DNA from: Allorhodopirellula solitaria
GTDB taxonomy: Bacteria; Planctomycetota; Planctomycetia; Pirellulales; Pirellulaceae
Length of the DNA stretch: 64,000 bases
Assembly: GCF_007859855.1 (NCBI RefSeq)
Contig: NZ_SJPK01000017.1
Span: 1-64,000 of the forward strand
Direction: 5' to 3'
Under the pieces are notes generated by a model, which saw only the letters and a list, made by a program, of their open reading frames with translations, did no database searches and was not told where the DNA came from. The position numbers and the translations under genes were made by a program. This document shows positions 8,566 through 17,100 of this stretch, in pieces. Each line of letters opens with the position of its first letter. The stretch's first letter is position 1.

Positions 8566-10014
8566 ATGCTCAGTTTCCGTTGGTTTGCTTTTGTATTCTT
8601 AGCGGTAGCGCCGATTGGCTTGGTTTCTGCCGAACCGAACCGGCCGAACGTCCTGTTTCTAATCGCTGACGACTTGAACACGGCGTTGAGTGGTTTTGGA
8701 CACCCGCAGTGCCAGACACCGAACCTCGACCGCTTGGCAGCACGCGGCGTTCAATTTGAGAACATGCACTGCCAGTATCCCGTGTGCGGTTCGTCGCGGG
8801 CATCGATCATGTCAGGTTTGTATCCGTATTCCAACTTGACACTCGGCAACGCGGGCACGCTGCGTGGTAGCCTGCCCGAGGTCGTGACGCTGTCGCAAGC
8901 GTTCCGCAATCGCGGCTACTACGCAGCCCGGGTGAGCAAGATCTATCACATGGGGATCCCATCAGAGATTATCGCGGGAACGGCGGATAGCGATGATCCG
9001 CTGTCGTGGGACGAGGCGATCAATGTTCGAGCTCCCGAGCATCACACGCCGGGCGAGTTGACCAACTGGTCACCGAAGGACAAAGGCTCACAGAGTTTTA
9101 CGGCCGTCATCACCTCGGCCACAGACAGCGATCACGCCGATGCATTGGCGGCCGATCGTGCCGTCGAGGTATTGGAAAGAGTCAAGGACAGACCGTTTTT
9201 TCTTGCCGTGGGTTTCGTCCGACCTCACGTGCCGTTGGTCGCACCCAAAGAGTTCTTTGACCGCTACCAACGAGACGCGATGCAAGCACCGCTCGTCCCC
9301 GAGGATGATCTCGACGATGTGCCAAAGGTGATTCGCAACTACAAGAGAAACAAGTCGAGATATGGGGTCACGCCTGAACTCCACAAGGGTTTGCTGCAGG
9401 CCTACTACGCCAGCGTTTCGTATATGGACGCTCAGGTCGGGCGCGTGCTCGATGCACTGCAAGAAAAAGGTTTGGCCGACAACACGATCGTCGTCTTCAG
9501 CAGCGATCACGGATACCTGCTGGGTCATCACCACAAGTTTCAGAAACAGCACCTCTTCGAGGAAGCGACGCGAGTGCCGTTCATCGTCAGTGTCCCGTGG
9601 CTCACCGAAATGCATGGCCACGGCACCAGTGAGATCACGGAACTGATTGACCTGTATCCCACCCTCACCGACTTAGCTGGCGTTGACGCGCCGGAAGTCC
9701 TCCAGGGAGAGAGTCTCCGGCCGCTGCTGACCGATACCGATTCACCGGAGTGGAAGAAGCAACAGGCATTCACGATCAGCCGTAGCGGCGGTGAGTCCCT
9801 GCGGACAGACCGTTGGCGATTCACCCAGTGGGGCTGGGGCGAGAAGGGAATGGAACTCTACGACCTGAAGAATGATCCCGGCGAGTTCACCAACCAAGCG
9901 AGCAACCCCGAGTACGTGTCCGTCGTGGAGGAGATGCGGGCGAAGCTGATTGCAAAACGACGAGAGGCCGGCTTCGACACCAATCGCGAGGCGATGTTTG
10001 GTAAACGGCGATAG
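8566..10014 (+). CDS. Secreted sulfatase, iduronate-2-sulfatase-like, with CGSSR site
   Basis: A 482-residue sulfatase of the alkaline phosphatase superfamily. Residues 1-22 are a signal peptide ending GLVSA. The metal site begins with NVLFLIADDLN. The formylglycine position is Cys74 in CGSSR: the usual rule is C-x-P/A-x-R, and here the third position is Ser. The second metal-site segment FSSDHGYLLGHHHKFQK is intact, as is the C-terminal LRTDRWRFTQW. The start at 8566 is chosen because GGAG lies 8 nt upstream and the signal peptide begins there. Iduronate-2-sulfatase-like enzymes of marine planctomycetes are thought to desulfate algal polysaccharides. The activity is uncertain because maturation of CGSSR is untested. 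Confidence 0.88.
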   Translation: MLSFRWFAFVFLAVAPIGLVSAEPNRPNVLFLIADDLNTALSGFGHPQCQTPNLDRLAARGVQFENMHCQYPVCGSSRASIMSGLYPYSNLTLGNAGTLRGSLPEVVTLSQAFRNRGYYAARVSKIYHMGIPSEIIAGTADSDDPLSWDEAINVRAPEHHTPGELTNWSPKDKGSQSFTAVITSATDSDHADALAADRAVEVLERVKDRPFFLAVGFVRPHVPLVAPKEFFDRYQRDAMQAPLVPEDDLDDVPKVIRNYKRNKSRYGVTPELHKGLLQAYYASVSYMDAQVGRVLDALQEKGLADNTIVVFSSDHGYLLGHHHKFQKQHLFEEATRVPFIVSVPWLTEMHGHGTSEITELIDLYPTLTDLAGVDAPEVLQGESLRPLLTDTDSPEWKKQQAFTISRSGGESLRTDRWRFTQWGWGEKGMELYDLKNDPGEFTNQASNPEYVSVVEEMRAKLIAKRREAGFDTNREAMFGKRR

Positions 10015-10085
10015 GCTGGCAGACGTCGCGCCGTCGAATTTGGAATTTTGACTGATTTCCCCTCGCCAAGAACGCCGATATCGCC

Positions 10086-10103
10086 TATCGTGAATGGACG
10101 ATA
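10086..10103. promoter_or_regulatory. Putative ArsR operator upstream of arsR
   Basis: A perfect inverted repeat TATCGT-GAATGG-ACGATA, ending 10 bp before the arsR start codon. ArsR-family repressors bind such dyads over or next to their own promoter. A related dyad lies between arsR and arsD. Binding is inferred. Confidence 0.55.
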
Positions 10104-10113
10104 AAGGAACCCC

Positions 10114-10440
10114 ATGGCAAAGCGATTGACTCAGAAACCCTGCGACTCGACCCCGGTGCAGCTTCATGCGGACCCGACGGCAGAGTCGTTTGCGAAGCTG
10201 GCATGGGCGATCGCCCACCCGGCCCGGGTTCAGATCGTGCGGTTGCTGATTGGCCGTGAGGCTTGCATTTGCGGTGAGATTGTCGATTGCCTGCCCTTGG
10301 CCCAATCGACAGTTTCTCAGCACCTGAAGATCCTCAAAGAGTCGGGGTTGATCCAGGGAGAAGTGGATGGCCCCAAGGTCTGTTACTGCATCAACCACGA
10401 GAAACTCGACCAATTAAAAGCCCTGGTTGCGGATTTATGA
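10114..10440 (+). CDS. arsR: ArsR-family arsenic-responsive repressor
   Basis: A 108-residue winged-helix repressor. The DNA-recognition helix is [20 protein letters not shown] cysteine cluster, [10 protein letters not shown], sits at the start of the recognition region, in keeping with the As(III)/Sb(III) site of ArsR proteins. It heads the ars locus, followed by arsD, arsA and arsC on the same strand, and a perfect dyad precedes its start. It should repress the locus until trivalent arsenic or antimony binds its cysteines. The family and context agree well. Confidence 0.88.
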   Translation: MAKRLTQKPCDSTPVQLHADPTAESFAKLAWAIAHPARVQIVRLLIGREACICGEIVDCLPLAQSTVSQHLKILKESGLIQGEVDGPKVCYCINHEKLDQLKALVADL

Positions 10441-10460
10441 CGTTTTCTGGCTGGACCTAT

Positions 10461-10479
10461 CGTCCATCGCCGATGGACG
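10461..10479. promoter_or_regulatory. Second putative ArsR operator, between arsR and arsD
   Basis: A perfect 19-nt palindrome, CGTCCATCG-C-CGATGGACG. It shares the words CTATCGT and ATGGACG with the dyad in front of arsR, which suggests the same protein binds both. It lies 21 bp after the arsR stop and 57 bp before arsD, so it could give arsD its own regulated promoter. It could also act as a transcript hairpin. Confidence 0.45.
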
Positions 10480-10536
10480 TTCCGTCTTTGCCGTCTACTT
10501 CCCACCATTGAAACTTTCATCCCAGGAGACGAAGCG

Positions 10537-10911
10537 ATGACCCAAGTTCAAATCTACGACAAAGCAATGTGTTGCTCGACCGGCGTTTGCGGGCCGCAAG
10601 TTGACCCGGTGTTACCAAAATTTTCTGCTGACCTGGATTGGCTCAAGGCGGAGGGGCACGACGTGGTCCGATTCAATCTGGCCCAAGATCCGGCTGAGTT
10701 CGCCAGCAACGCCACAGTGCAACAACTGCTCACCGACGAAGGCGTTGATTGCCTGCCGCTGGTTATTGTCGATGGCCGCGTTGTCAGCCGTAGCGAATAC
10801 CCATCGCGAGAGAACCTCGCCCTGTGGACCGGAACTGCGATGAAGCCCAAGGCGACGCTGCCGGTGTCCGGTGACTCGGGCTGCTGTGGCGGCAGTTCGG
10901 ACTGTTGCTAA
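10537..10911 (+). CDS. arsD: ArsD arsenic metallochaperone
   Basis: A 124-residue ArsD. The three cysteines of the metal site are at positions 12, 13 and 18 (MCCSTGVC), as in the characterised ArsD. Two vicinal pairs near the C-terminus (Cys116-117 and Cys123-124) match the accessory pairs of the longer family members. ArsD passes As(III)/Sb(III) from thiols to the ArsA ATPase. A ribosome binding site (CAGGAGACGAAGCG) precedes the ATG. Its normal partner, arsA, is downstream, but 583 bp of repeat-rich DNA lie in between, which is unusual for this operon. Confidence 0.93.
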   Translation: MTQVQIYDKAMCCSTGVCGPQVDPVLPKFSADLDWLKAEGHDVVRFNLAQDPAEFASNATVQQLLTDEGVDCLPLVIVDGRVVSRSEYPSRENLALWTGTAMKPKATLPVSGDSGCCGGSSDCC

Positions 10912-10933
10912 GCAGGTCGGGGGAATTGTTTCG

Positions 10934-11190
10934 GTTTATTAGCCGGCGGGCGTTAGCTCCGGTTGCTTCAACGCTTCGCGTTTGGCGGCAGAAAACCGGG
11001 GCTAGCGCCGAATGGCACTTACTTTGGCCCCGTTTGGGGCATGGCTAGGTTGGTAACCCGATGCGTGAGCGAGGAAAATGCAGTGCTTTGCGTGCAATAG
11101 ATCATCCTCGCTCACGCATCGGGTTACCAAGACCGCTTCGCATCTGAAGTAAGCGGTATTCGGCTAGCGCCCACCGGCTAATTAAGTTAT
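10934..11190. repeat. Nested palindrome between arsD and arsA
   Basis: The core is a perfect inverted repeat with 26-bp arms (11050-11075 and 11105-11130) and a 29-nt loop. Outside it, imperfect arms continue: GCTAGCGCCGAATGGCACTT on the left pairs with AAGTAAGCGGTATTCGGCTA on the right, and TTAGCCGGCGGGCGTTAGC pairs with GCTAGCGCCCACCGGCTAA. The whole could fold into a cruciform or a long RNA hairpin. It resembles REP-type elements and would be expected to weaken read-through from arsD into arsA. Confidence 0.7.
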
Positions 11191-11199
11191 GCGGAGAAC

Positions 11200-11476
11200 C
11201 TTCCCCAGACGTGCTTAAGCATCGGGAGGACAACAAGTGGCTTCAGCTTCCAGCTGCGGCCGGCTCAAATCGCAAGCTGAAAGCTTACGCCGCTTTCAAA
11301 CGGGGATACCTGTCAGACAAGCTGACAGGGGATCCGGTTTTGTGGGTAGTCAACAGCTCGCTGCTTTGTCCACGTCGGCGTTCATTGTTTCCGCGTCGGT
11401 TACCCGATGTCTTACGGCATTCGGCACATTTTTGTACTAGGAATTACCCGATGCCTTACGGCATTCGGCTCACTTT
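11200..11476. repeat. Dispersed repeat and tandem 33-bp repeat upstream of arsA
   Basis: Positions 11265-11370 resemble 40975-41050 (shared words AAACGGGGAT, CCTGT, GGTTTTGT and CAACAGCTCG), so this is a copy of part of the dispersed repeat family. Next come two copies of a unit starting TTACCCGATG and ending near CACTTTT or CACATTTT, at 11400-11432 and 11444-11476, with period 44. No gene was found here. Confidence 0.6.
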
Positions 11477-11494
11477 TGAGCCAGGAGAATGAAA

Positions 11495-13285
11495 ATGCAG
11501 TTTCTCGATCAGCCCACTCGCAATCTTTTTTTCACCGGCAAGGGCGGCGTGGGGAAAACGTCGATGGCGTGTGCGAGTGCGGTTCAGCTGGCCGATCGCG
11601 GCCTACGCGTGCTGCTTGTTTCGACTGATCCGGCGTCCAATCTCGATGAAGTTTTGGGCACGCCCTTGGCGAGTGAACCGACGCCGGTCGAGTCCGTCCC
11701 CAACCTGTACGCGGTCAACCTGGATCCTGAGGTGGCAGCTCAGGACTACCGAGAGCGGATGGTTGGTCCCTACCGTGGCGTCTTGCCTGATGCAGCTGTA
11801 GCGAGCATGGAGGAACAGTTTTCGGGTTCCTGCACGCTGGAGATCGCGGCATTCGACGAGTTCGCCAAACTGCTCGGTGATCAAGAAGCGACTTCGCAGT
11901 TTGATCACGTCGTTTTCGACACGGCTCCGACCGGGCACACCCTGCGTCTGCTGACGCTGCCTTCGGCTTGGTCGGGATACATCGACAACAACACAACGGG
12001 CACGTCCTGCTTGGGCCCGCTCGCTGGATTACAGGCCCAGACATTGATTTACAAGCAAACGGTTGATGCGTTGGCCGACGGCGGCTGCACGACCTTGGTT
12101 TTGGTCACCCGTCCAGAAACCTCCGCGTTTCGCGAGGCAGGGCGGACCAGCGGCGAGTTACAGGAGCTCGGCGTGCACAATCAGCATCTGATCGTCAACG
12201 GTATCTTCACCAGCCAAACACCCGAAGACACGATTGCGGCGGCGATGCAGCGGCGTGGTGAAGAGGCGATCGCAGCCATGCCCGACGTGATCGCGGGGCT
12301 GGACCGCTCAACCGTTCCGCTGGCCAGCGGCGGACTGATGGGGATCGATTCGCTGCGGAGTGTCGGTACGACTGGCGGCACGGCAGGCCTTGAATCGATC
12401 AATGACAGCAATGATCTGCTGGAGGCAGAGCCCACCTCGGCCGCTGGACTCGGCTCACTGATCGATGATCTCGCCGCCGTTGGCCATGGCGTGATTCTGG
12501 CGATGGGCAAGGGAGGAGTCGGCAAGACGACGGTAGCAGCTGCCGTGGCGGTCGCGTTAGCCGAGCGTGGTTTCGACGTGCACCTGTCGACGACAGATCC
12601 CGCTGCTCATGTCTCGGCCCTGATCGCGGCGGACGAGCTCGCAGGATTGACCGTTGGGCGCATCGACCCGGTTCAGGAAACCGCCGACTACACCGACGAA
12701 GTGATGCAAACGGCAGGCAAAGACTTGGACGAGGAGGGCAAAGCGTTGCTCGAAGAGGACTTGCGTTCGCCTTGCACAGAAGAAATCGCTGTGTTCCGTG
12801 CGTTCGCCCGAGCGGTTTCCGAAGGTGCGGACCGTTTCGTTGTCTTGGATACAGCACCGACGGGGCACACCATTCTTTTGCTCGATTCCGCACTGGCGTA
12901 CCACCGGGAAGTGACACGGCAATCAAGCCAGATGCCCGAGGCGGTTGAGAAGTTGTTGCCGCGACTGCGTGACCCCGATTTCACGCGAGTGCTCGTGGTG
13001 ACATTGCCTGAAGCGACTCCGGTTCACGAAGCGGCACGGTTGCAGGAGGACCTACGCCGTGCTGAGATCGAACCTTTCGCCTGGGTCATTAATCAAAGCC
13101 TCGTGCCACTGAGCGTCACGGATCCGGCGCTCCGCCAACGCCGCCAACGTGAGTTACCGTTCATCAACGAGGTGCGATCGACACTGGCGACTCGCGTGGG
13201 GATTGTTCCTTGGCAGAGCGAAGCTCCCACTGGATTGTCGGGGCTACGCCGCATCGTCGCTGTGGATTCCGCACCGGCGAGCTAA
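11495..13285 (+). CDS. arsA: ArsA arsenite/antimonite-stimulated ATPase
   Basis: A 596-residue two-domain ArsA. P-loop A1 ([12 protein letters not shown]) is at residues 13-23 and P-loop A2 ([10 protein letters not shown]) at about 337-346. Each half has the signal-transduction motif DTAPTGHT. The three metalloid-binding cysteines are present: Cys113 (SGSCTLE), Cys172 (TSCLGP) and Cys427 (SPCTEE). The second of two nearby ATGs (11495) is chosen, because AGGAG lies 7 nt before it but only 1 nt before the first. ArsA normally drives an ArsB or Acr3 pump; none is encoded here. It must work with a pump elsewhere in the genome, or the pump gene was lost from this locus. Confidence 0.94.
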   Translation: MQFLDQPTRNLFFTGKGGVGKTSMACASAVQLADRGLRVLLVSTDPASNLDEVLGTPLASEPTPVESVPNLYAVNLDPEVAAQDYRERMVGPYRGVLPDAAVASMEEQFSGSCTLEIAAFDEFAKLLGDQEATSQFDHVVFDTAPTGHTLRLLTLPSAWSGYIDNNTTGTSCLGPLAGLQAQTLIYKQTVDALADGGCTTLVLVTRPETSAFREAGRTSGELQELGVHNQHLIVNGIFTSQTPEDTIAAAMQRRGEEAIAAMPDVIAGLDRSTVPLASGGLMGIDSLRSVGTTGGTAGLESINDSNDLLEAEPTSAAGLGSLIDDLAAVGHGVILAMGKGGVGKTTVAAAVAVALAERGFDVHLSTTDPAAHVSALIAADELAGLTVGRIDPVQETADYTDEVMQTAGKDLDEEGKALLEEDLRSPCTEEIAVFRAFARAVSEGADRFVVLDTAPTGHTILLLDSALAYHREVTRQSSQMPEAVEKLLPRLRDPDFTRVLVVTLPEATPVHEAARLQEDLRRAEIEPFAWVINQSLVPLSVTDPALRQRRQRELPFINEVRSTLATRVGIVPWQSEAPTGLSGLRRIVAVDSAPAS

Positions 13286-13332
13286 CAAACGAATTGACTG
13301 ATACCTTATTTATCAAAGAAAGGTGGGCTCTC

Positions 13333-13770
13333 ATGGCTCCAAAGCAGGTTCTATTTCTATGCACGGGCAACTCCTGTCGCAGCCAGATGGCAGAGGGTTG
13401 GGCGAGGCATTTTCACGGCGATGAAATCGAAGTGCACTCCGCTGGCATCGAGGCGCACGGGATGAACCCCAATGCGATGCAAGTGATGCAAGAGGCTGGC
13501 GTGGATATTTCGGCGCAGACCTCGAAACTCGCCAGTACGCTGGCAGAAACACCGCTCGATTTGGTGGTCACGGTGTGCGGTCATGCGGACGAGAATTGTC
13601 CGGCATTTCTAACGGATGCGAAACTGGTACACGTCGGTTTCGACGACCCACCGAAACTCGCCAAGGAAGCGGCAAGCGAGGAAGAGGCTCTCGATGAGTA
13701 TCGCCGGGTTCGCGACGAGATTCGCGATTTTGTCCGAGACCAACTCTTGGATATGCTTCCGGGACGTTAG
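13333..13770 (+). CDS. arsC: Thioredoxin-coupled arsenate reductase
   Basis: A 145-residue enzyme of the low-molecular-weight phosphatase type. The P-loop CTGNSCRS places the nucleophile at Cys10 with Cys15 and Arg16. The redox pair is Cys82 and Cys89 ([11 protein letters not shown]). These positions match thioredoxin-dependent ArsC of the staphylococcal type. It reduces arsenate to arsenite through a Cys10-Cys82-Cys89 relay. The start has AAAGGTG 8-9 nt upstream, 47 bp after arsA. It completes an R-D-A-C locus that makes arsenite but has no local exporter. Confidence 0.93.
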   Translation: MAPKQVLFLCTGNSCRSQMAEGWARHFHGDEIEVHSAGIEAHGMNPNAMQVMQEAGVDISAQTSKLASTLAETPLDLVVTVCGHADENCPAFLTDAKLVHVGFDDPPKLAKEAASEEEALDEYRRVRDEIRDFVRDQLLDMLPGR

Positions 13771-14045
13771 GAACGCGAGAGTAAAAAGTGTCGTATTGGA
13801 CGAAGCATCGAGCTGTTGGATACCCAGAAGTATCCCGTCGTGAATGATCTTCAACCCCATTCGGGGTTGGCTCTTGCGTTTGGTGACCTATCCGGTGGTG
13901 TTCGCTTACGCTCAAACCACCGGCTATTTTCTTCAACGCCTTCGGCGTAGGGAAACTTGTGGGGGATCTACAGATCGTTGCCTCGTCCACCACAGAAAAG
14001 CCTTCGCAAAATCCGCCACTTATTGGCTTGCCGTTGGCGGACCGG
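13771..14045 (+). repeat. Dispersed hairpin repeat, copy after arsC
   Basis: It begins immediately after the arsC stop with GAACGCGAGAGTAAAAAGT, nearly identical to the sequence directly after the uppS stop at 60147. Modules in order: the hairpin CAACCCCATTCGGGGTTG (13851-13868), the hairpin CCGGTGGT...ACCACCGG (13892-13923), CGGCTATTTTCTTCAACGCC with a small CGCCTTCGGCG hairpin, and a right end CCGCCACTTATTGG. It separates arsC from the convergent DUF11 gene. Confidence 0.7.
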
Positions 14046-14066
14046 CAACGGGCTACCGCCCTAATG

Positions 14067-14117
14067 CCGGTGGTGAAACGGCCTGTCGATTAAATCGACA
14101 GGCCGTTTCACCACCGG
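14067..14117. terminator. Perfect 51-nt palindrome between convergent genes
   Basis: Two 25-bp arms (14067-14091 and 14093-14117) around a single central A form a perfect inverted repeat. It lies 28 bp beyond the end of the minus-strand DUF11 gene and downstream of the plus-strand ars locus, so it could stop transcription from both sides. No U-tract follows, so it may instead act as a transcript-protecting hairpin or cruciform. Confidence 0.6.
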
Positions 14118-14145
14118 ACCCATGAGTTTCCCCACACCTCGCCGA

Positions 14146-17100
14146 TCAACGCGCCATGAACAGGCGTTTGGAGAGTGTGGCGGGGGGATGGATCGAGACG
14201 CTGGTTTGGTCGTCTTCCTCGGGATCGTGGTTGCCCGCGGTGCTGTCGATATCGATCTCATTGGTTTCGAGGACTTCGATCTCAAACGTCTTCAGAGTGA
14301 GCGTATCGACACGGAAGGTTAGGATGAGCTGCTTGCTCGAGTTGGCGGCGACTTCGCCGGCCGTCCACTGTTCCGAGGGCGCGTCGTAGACACCCGCTGG
14401 ACTGGCGTCGATCAACGTCAATCCTTCGGGAATCGTCACACCGACAACGACGCCGGTGGCATCGGAGATTTCCCGGTCATCGGCAGCCGCAAGCGGTGCG
14501 GTGGAGGACGATCCGTTGTGAACGGTCACGGTGACCTCTACGGTATCGCCGAGTTCAATCTCCTCTGGGATCGCCGATGCCTCGACGCTGACGTCGATGA
14601 CTCGCGGGATCACCTGGACACTCGCCATATCATCTTCGCTGGGGTCGCTATTGCCTGGCGTGCTGTTCGGATCGAGTTGATCGGCGGCGATGATCTCGGC
14701 GACGTTCGTTACGATGTTGGCGCTCGTCACCCGGGCTCGGATCTGCAATTGAGCGGAGCCTCCCGACTCGAGCTCTGCGATCGTCCAGTGGTTCGTCGAC
14801 GCGTCGAAGTCGCCCGTCAGTGCAGTGACCTGTACATCGGAAAGACCGACTGGGAGTGCGTCGTTGACAACGATATTGGTCGCGGTATCGGGCCCGGAAT
14901 TATTGACGGTAACCAGGAACGTAATAATGTCGTTCTGGTCCGGGGTGGCATTGTCGACGGTCTTCGTCAGCGACAAGTCGGACTGGGCAATTTCTAGCGT
15001 GATGGCTTGGTAGTCATCTTCGCCAGGACCGTTGTCGGGCGTGCTATCGCGATCGGGCTGATCGGCGGCAATCACCTCGGCGATGTTGGTAATCCCGCTG
15101 GCGAGGATCTCGTCGACGATACTGGGGTCGGGCGAGACGGTGGCGTTCAGAATCAGCTCCCGGGTCTCGCCGGCAGGGATTTGAGGGATCGACCAATCGC
15201 CTGTTTGTGGATTGTAGTTTTCTCCGCTCGAGGGTGTTGCCGAAACAAATGTCAACCCAGCGGGCAGCGGGTCGGAGACGACCACGCCGGTTGCATCGGT
15301 CGGTCCATCGTTGCTCACCGTGACGCGGTATTCGATCGTGTCGCCGACGTTGGCGCGATCGGAATCGCTCGTTTTCGTCAACGCGAGATCGATCAACTGT
15401 GGGACGAACGAAACCGAGGCGCTGTCGTCTTCGTCGTTGTCACCGTTGCCGGGCGTGCTATCAGGGTCGAACTGGGAACTGGCGATGATTTCAGCGAAGT
15501 TGGTTCGCGTGATCGGCTCGTCGCTGTCGTTGGCACTGCGGTCGACCGTTGCGGTGAGCGTGAGCACGGCCGTACTGCCGGACTCGAGTTCGTCGATTCG
15601 CCAAATCCGGTCGTCTGGATCGTAGCTGCCGGTTTGCTCGTCGGCACGAATGTCAGTCAATCCCGGTGGCAAGGTATCGAGCACCTCAATGCCCGCGGCG
15701 GTATCTGGCCCGTCGTTGCGGACGGTCAGGGTGAACACAACATCGTCGCCAACGTTGGGTGTGTCATCGTCCACTGTCTTGGTCAGCGACAGGTCAGCAC
15801 TGGCGGGCGTGACCGTGACGCGGGCGGTATCGTCTTCGCCATTGTCGAAACCGTTATCGGGCGTGCTGTCGCTATCGAATTGGTCCGCCGCCACCACTTC
15901 GGCGAGGTTCTCAAAGGGTTCGGTCGAGATCACATTGCCTCGAATCTCCAGCGATTGCGATTCGCCACTGGCCAGAGCGCCGACATTCCAGAGGCCGGTT
16001 AGGGGCGAAAAGGCGATGGGGTGGTTCGATGAGAGGAACTCAAATCCATCGGGCAGCTCATCGGAGACAACAACACCGGTGGCGTCATCGGGCCCATCGT
16101 TGAGCACCTCGAGTGTGAAAGTGACCTCGCTACCGACCGATGGTCGCAGCGGCATGTTGGTCTTCTGCAGCGAGAGATCGATGACGGGCGTGGACAGCGT
16201 GGCGCTGGACTGATCGTCTTCGTCAGGCAGTTGATTGTTGGGGGTCGAATCGGGGTCGTCCTGATCCACCGAAATCAGTTCGGCCGTATTGGTGAACATC
16301 CCCGCCAACTCGACGTCAGCAACAAGCTGCATCGATACACTTTGCCCCACACCGAGTGTGGCGATGGTCCACAGCCCCGTGTCGGACGCGTACTCGTTGT
16401 CGTTATCACTCTGACTATCCGAGAGGTAGGTCAGACCCGGTGGCAGCGTATCGGCGATGACAATATTCGTGGCCACATCGGGTCCAGCGTTCTGGACGAC
16501 GATCTCGAACCGGGCATTCTCACCAATGTTGGGATTGGGCGTCAGTGTGGTCTTTTCGACAGAAAGGTCCGCGATCGGCACGCGTACGCTGACGGAGTCC
16601 TGGTCATCCTCACTCTCGACATCGTTGCCGGGTGTGCTATCGGAATCGGTCTGATCGACGGACATGACTTCGGCGGTATTGAGCACGCCCGTAAAGATTG
16701 GGTCATCTGAGGGCAACCCCGCGATGGAATCGATCCGCCCATCAAGCTTCAGAGTCGTCGACTCGCCGGCCGCGAGCGAGGGAATCGTCCAAAGTCCGGT
16801 GCTCGAGACAAAGGACCCCGACGCGGGCTCATTGCCGACGAGCGTCACCTCGTCGGGCAAGCGATCGGCGACGACGATGTTGGTCGCGGTATCGGGGCCA
16901 CCGTTGGCGATTGTAATCGTGTAGCTGAATGTTTCACCGGCGCGGGGGGTGGGGTTATCGGTGTCCTTGGTCAGCGACAGATCGATCTGTTCGGCTTGAG
17001 CCACCGCGGCTGCTTGGTCGTCTTCCTCTTCGACACCGTTGCCCGGCGTGCTGTCGGGGTCGGGTAGACTCGCCGAGACAATTTCCGCAACGTTGTTGAT

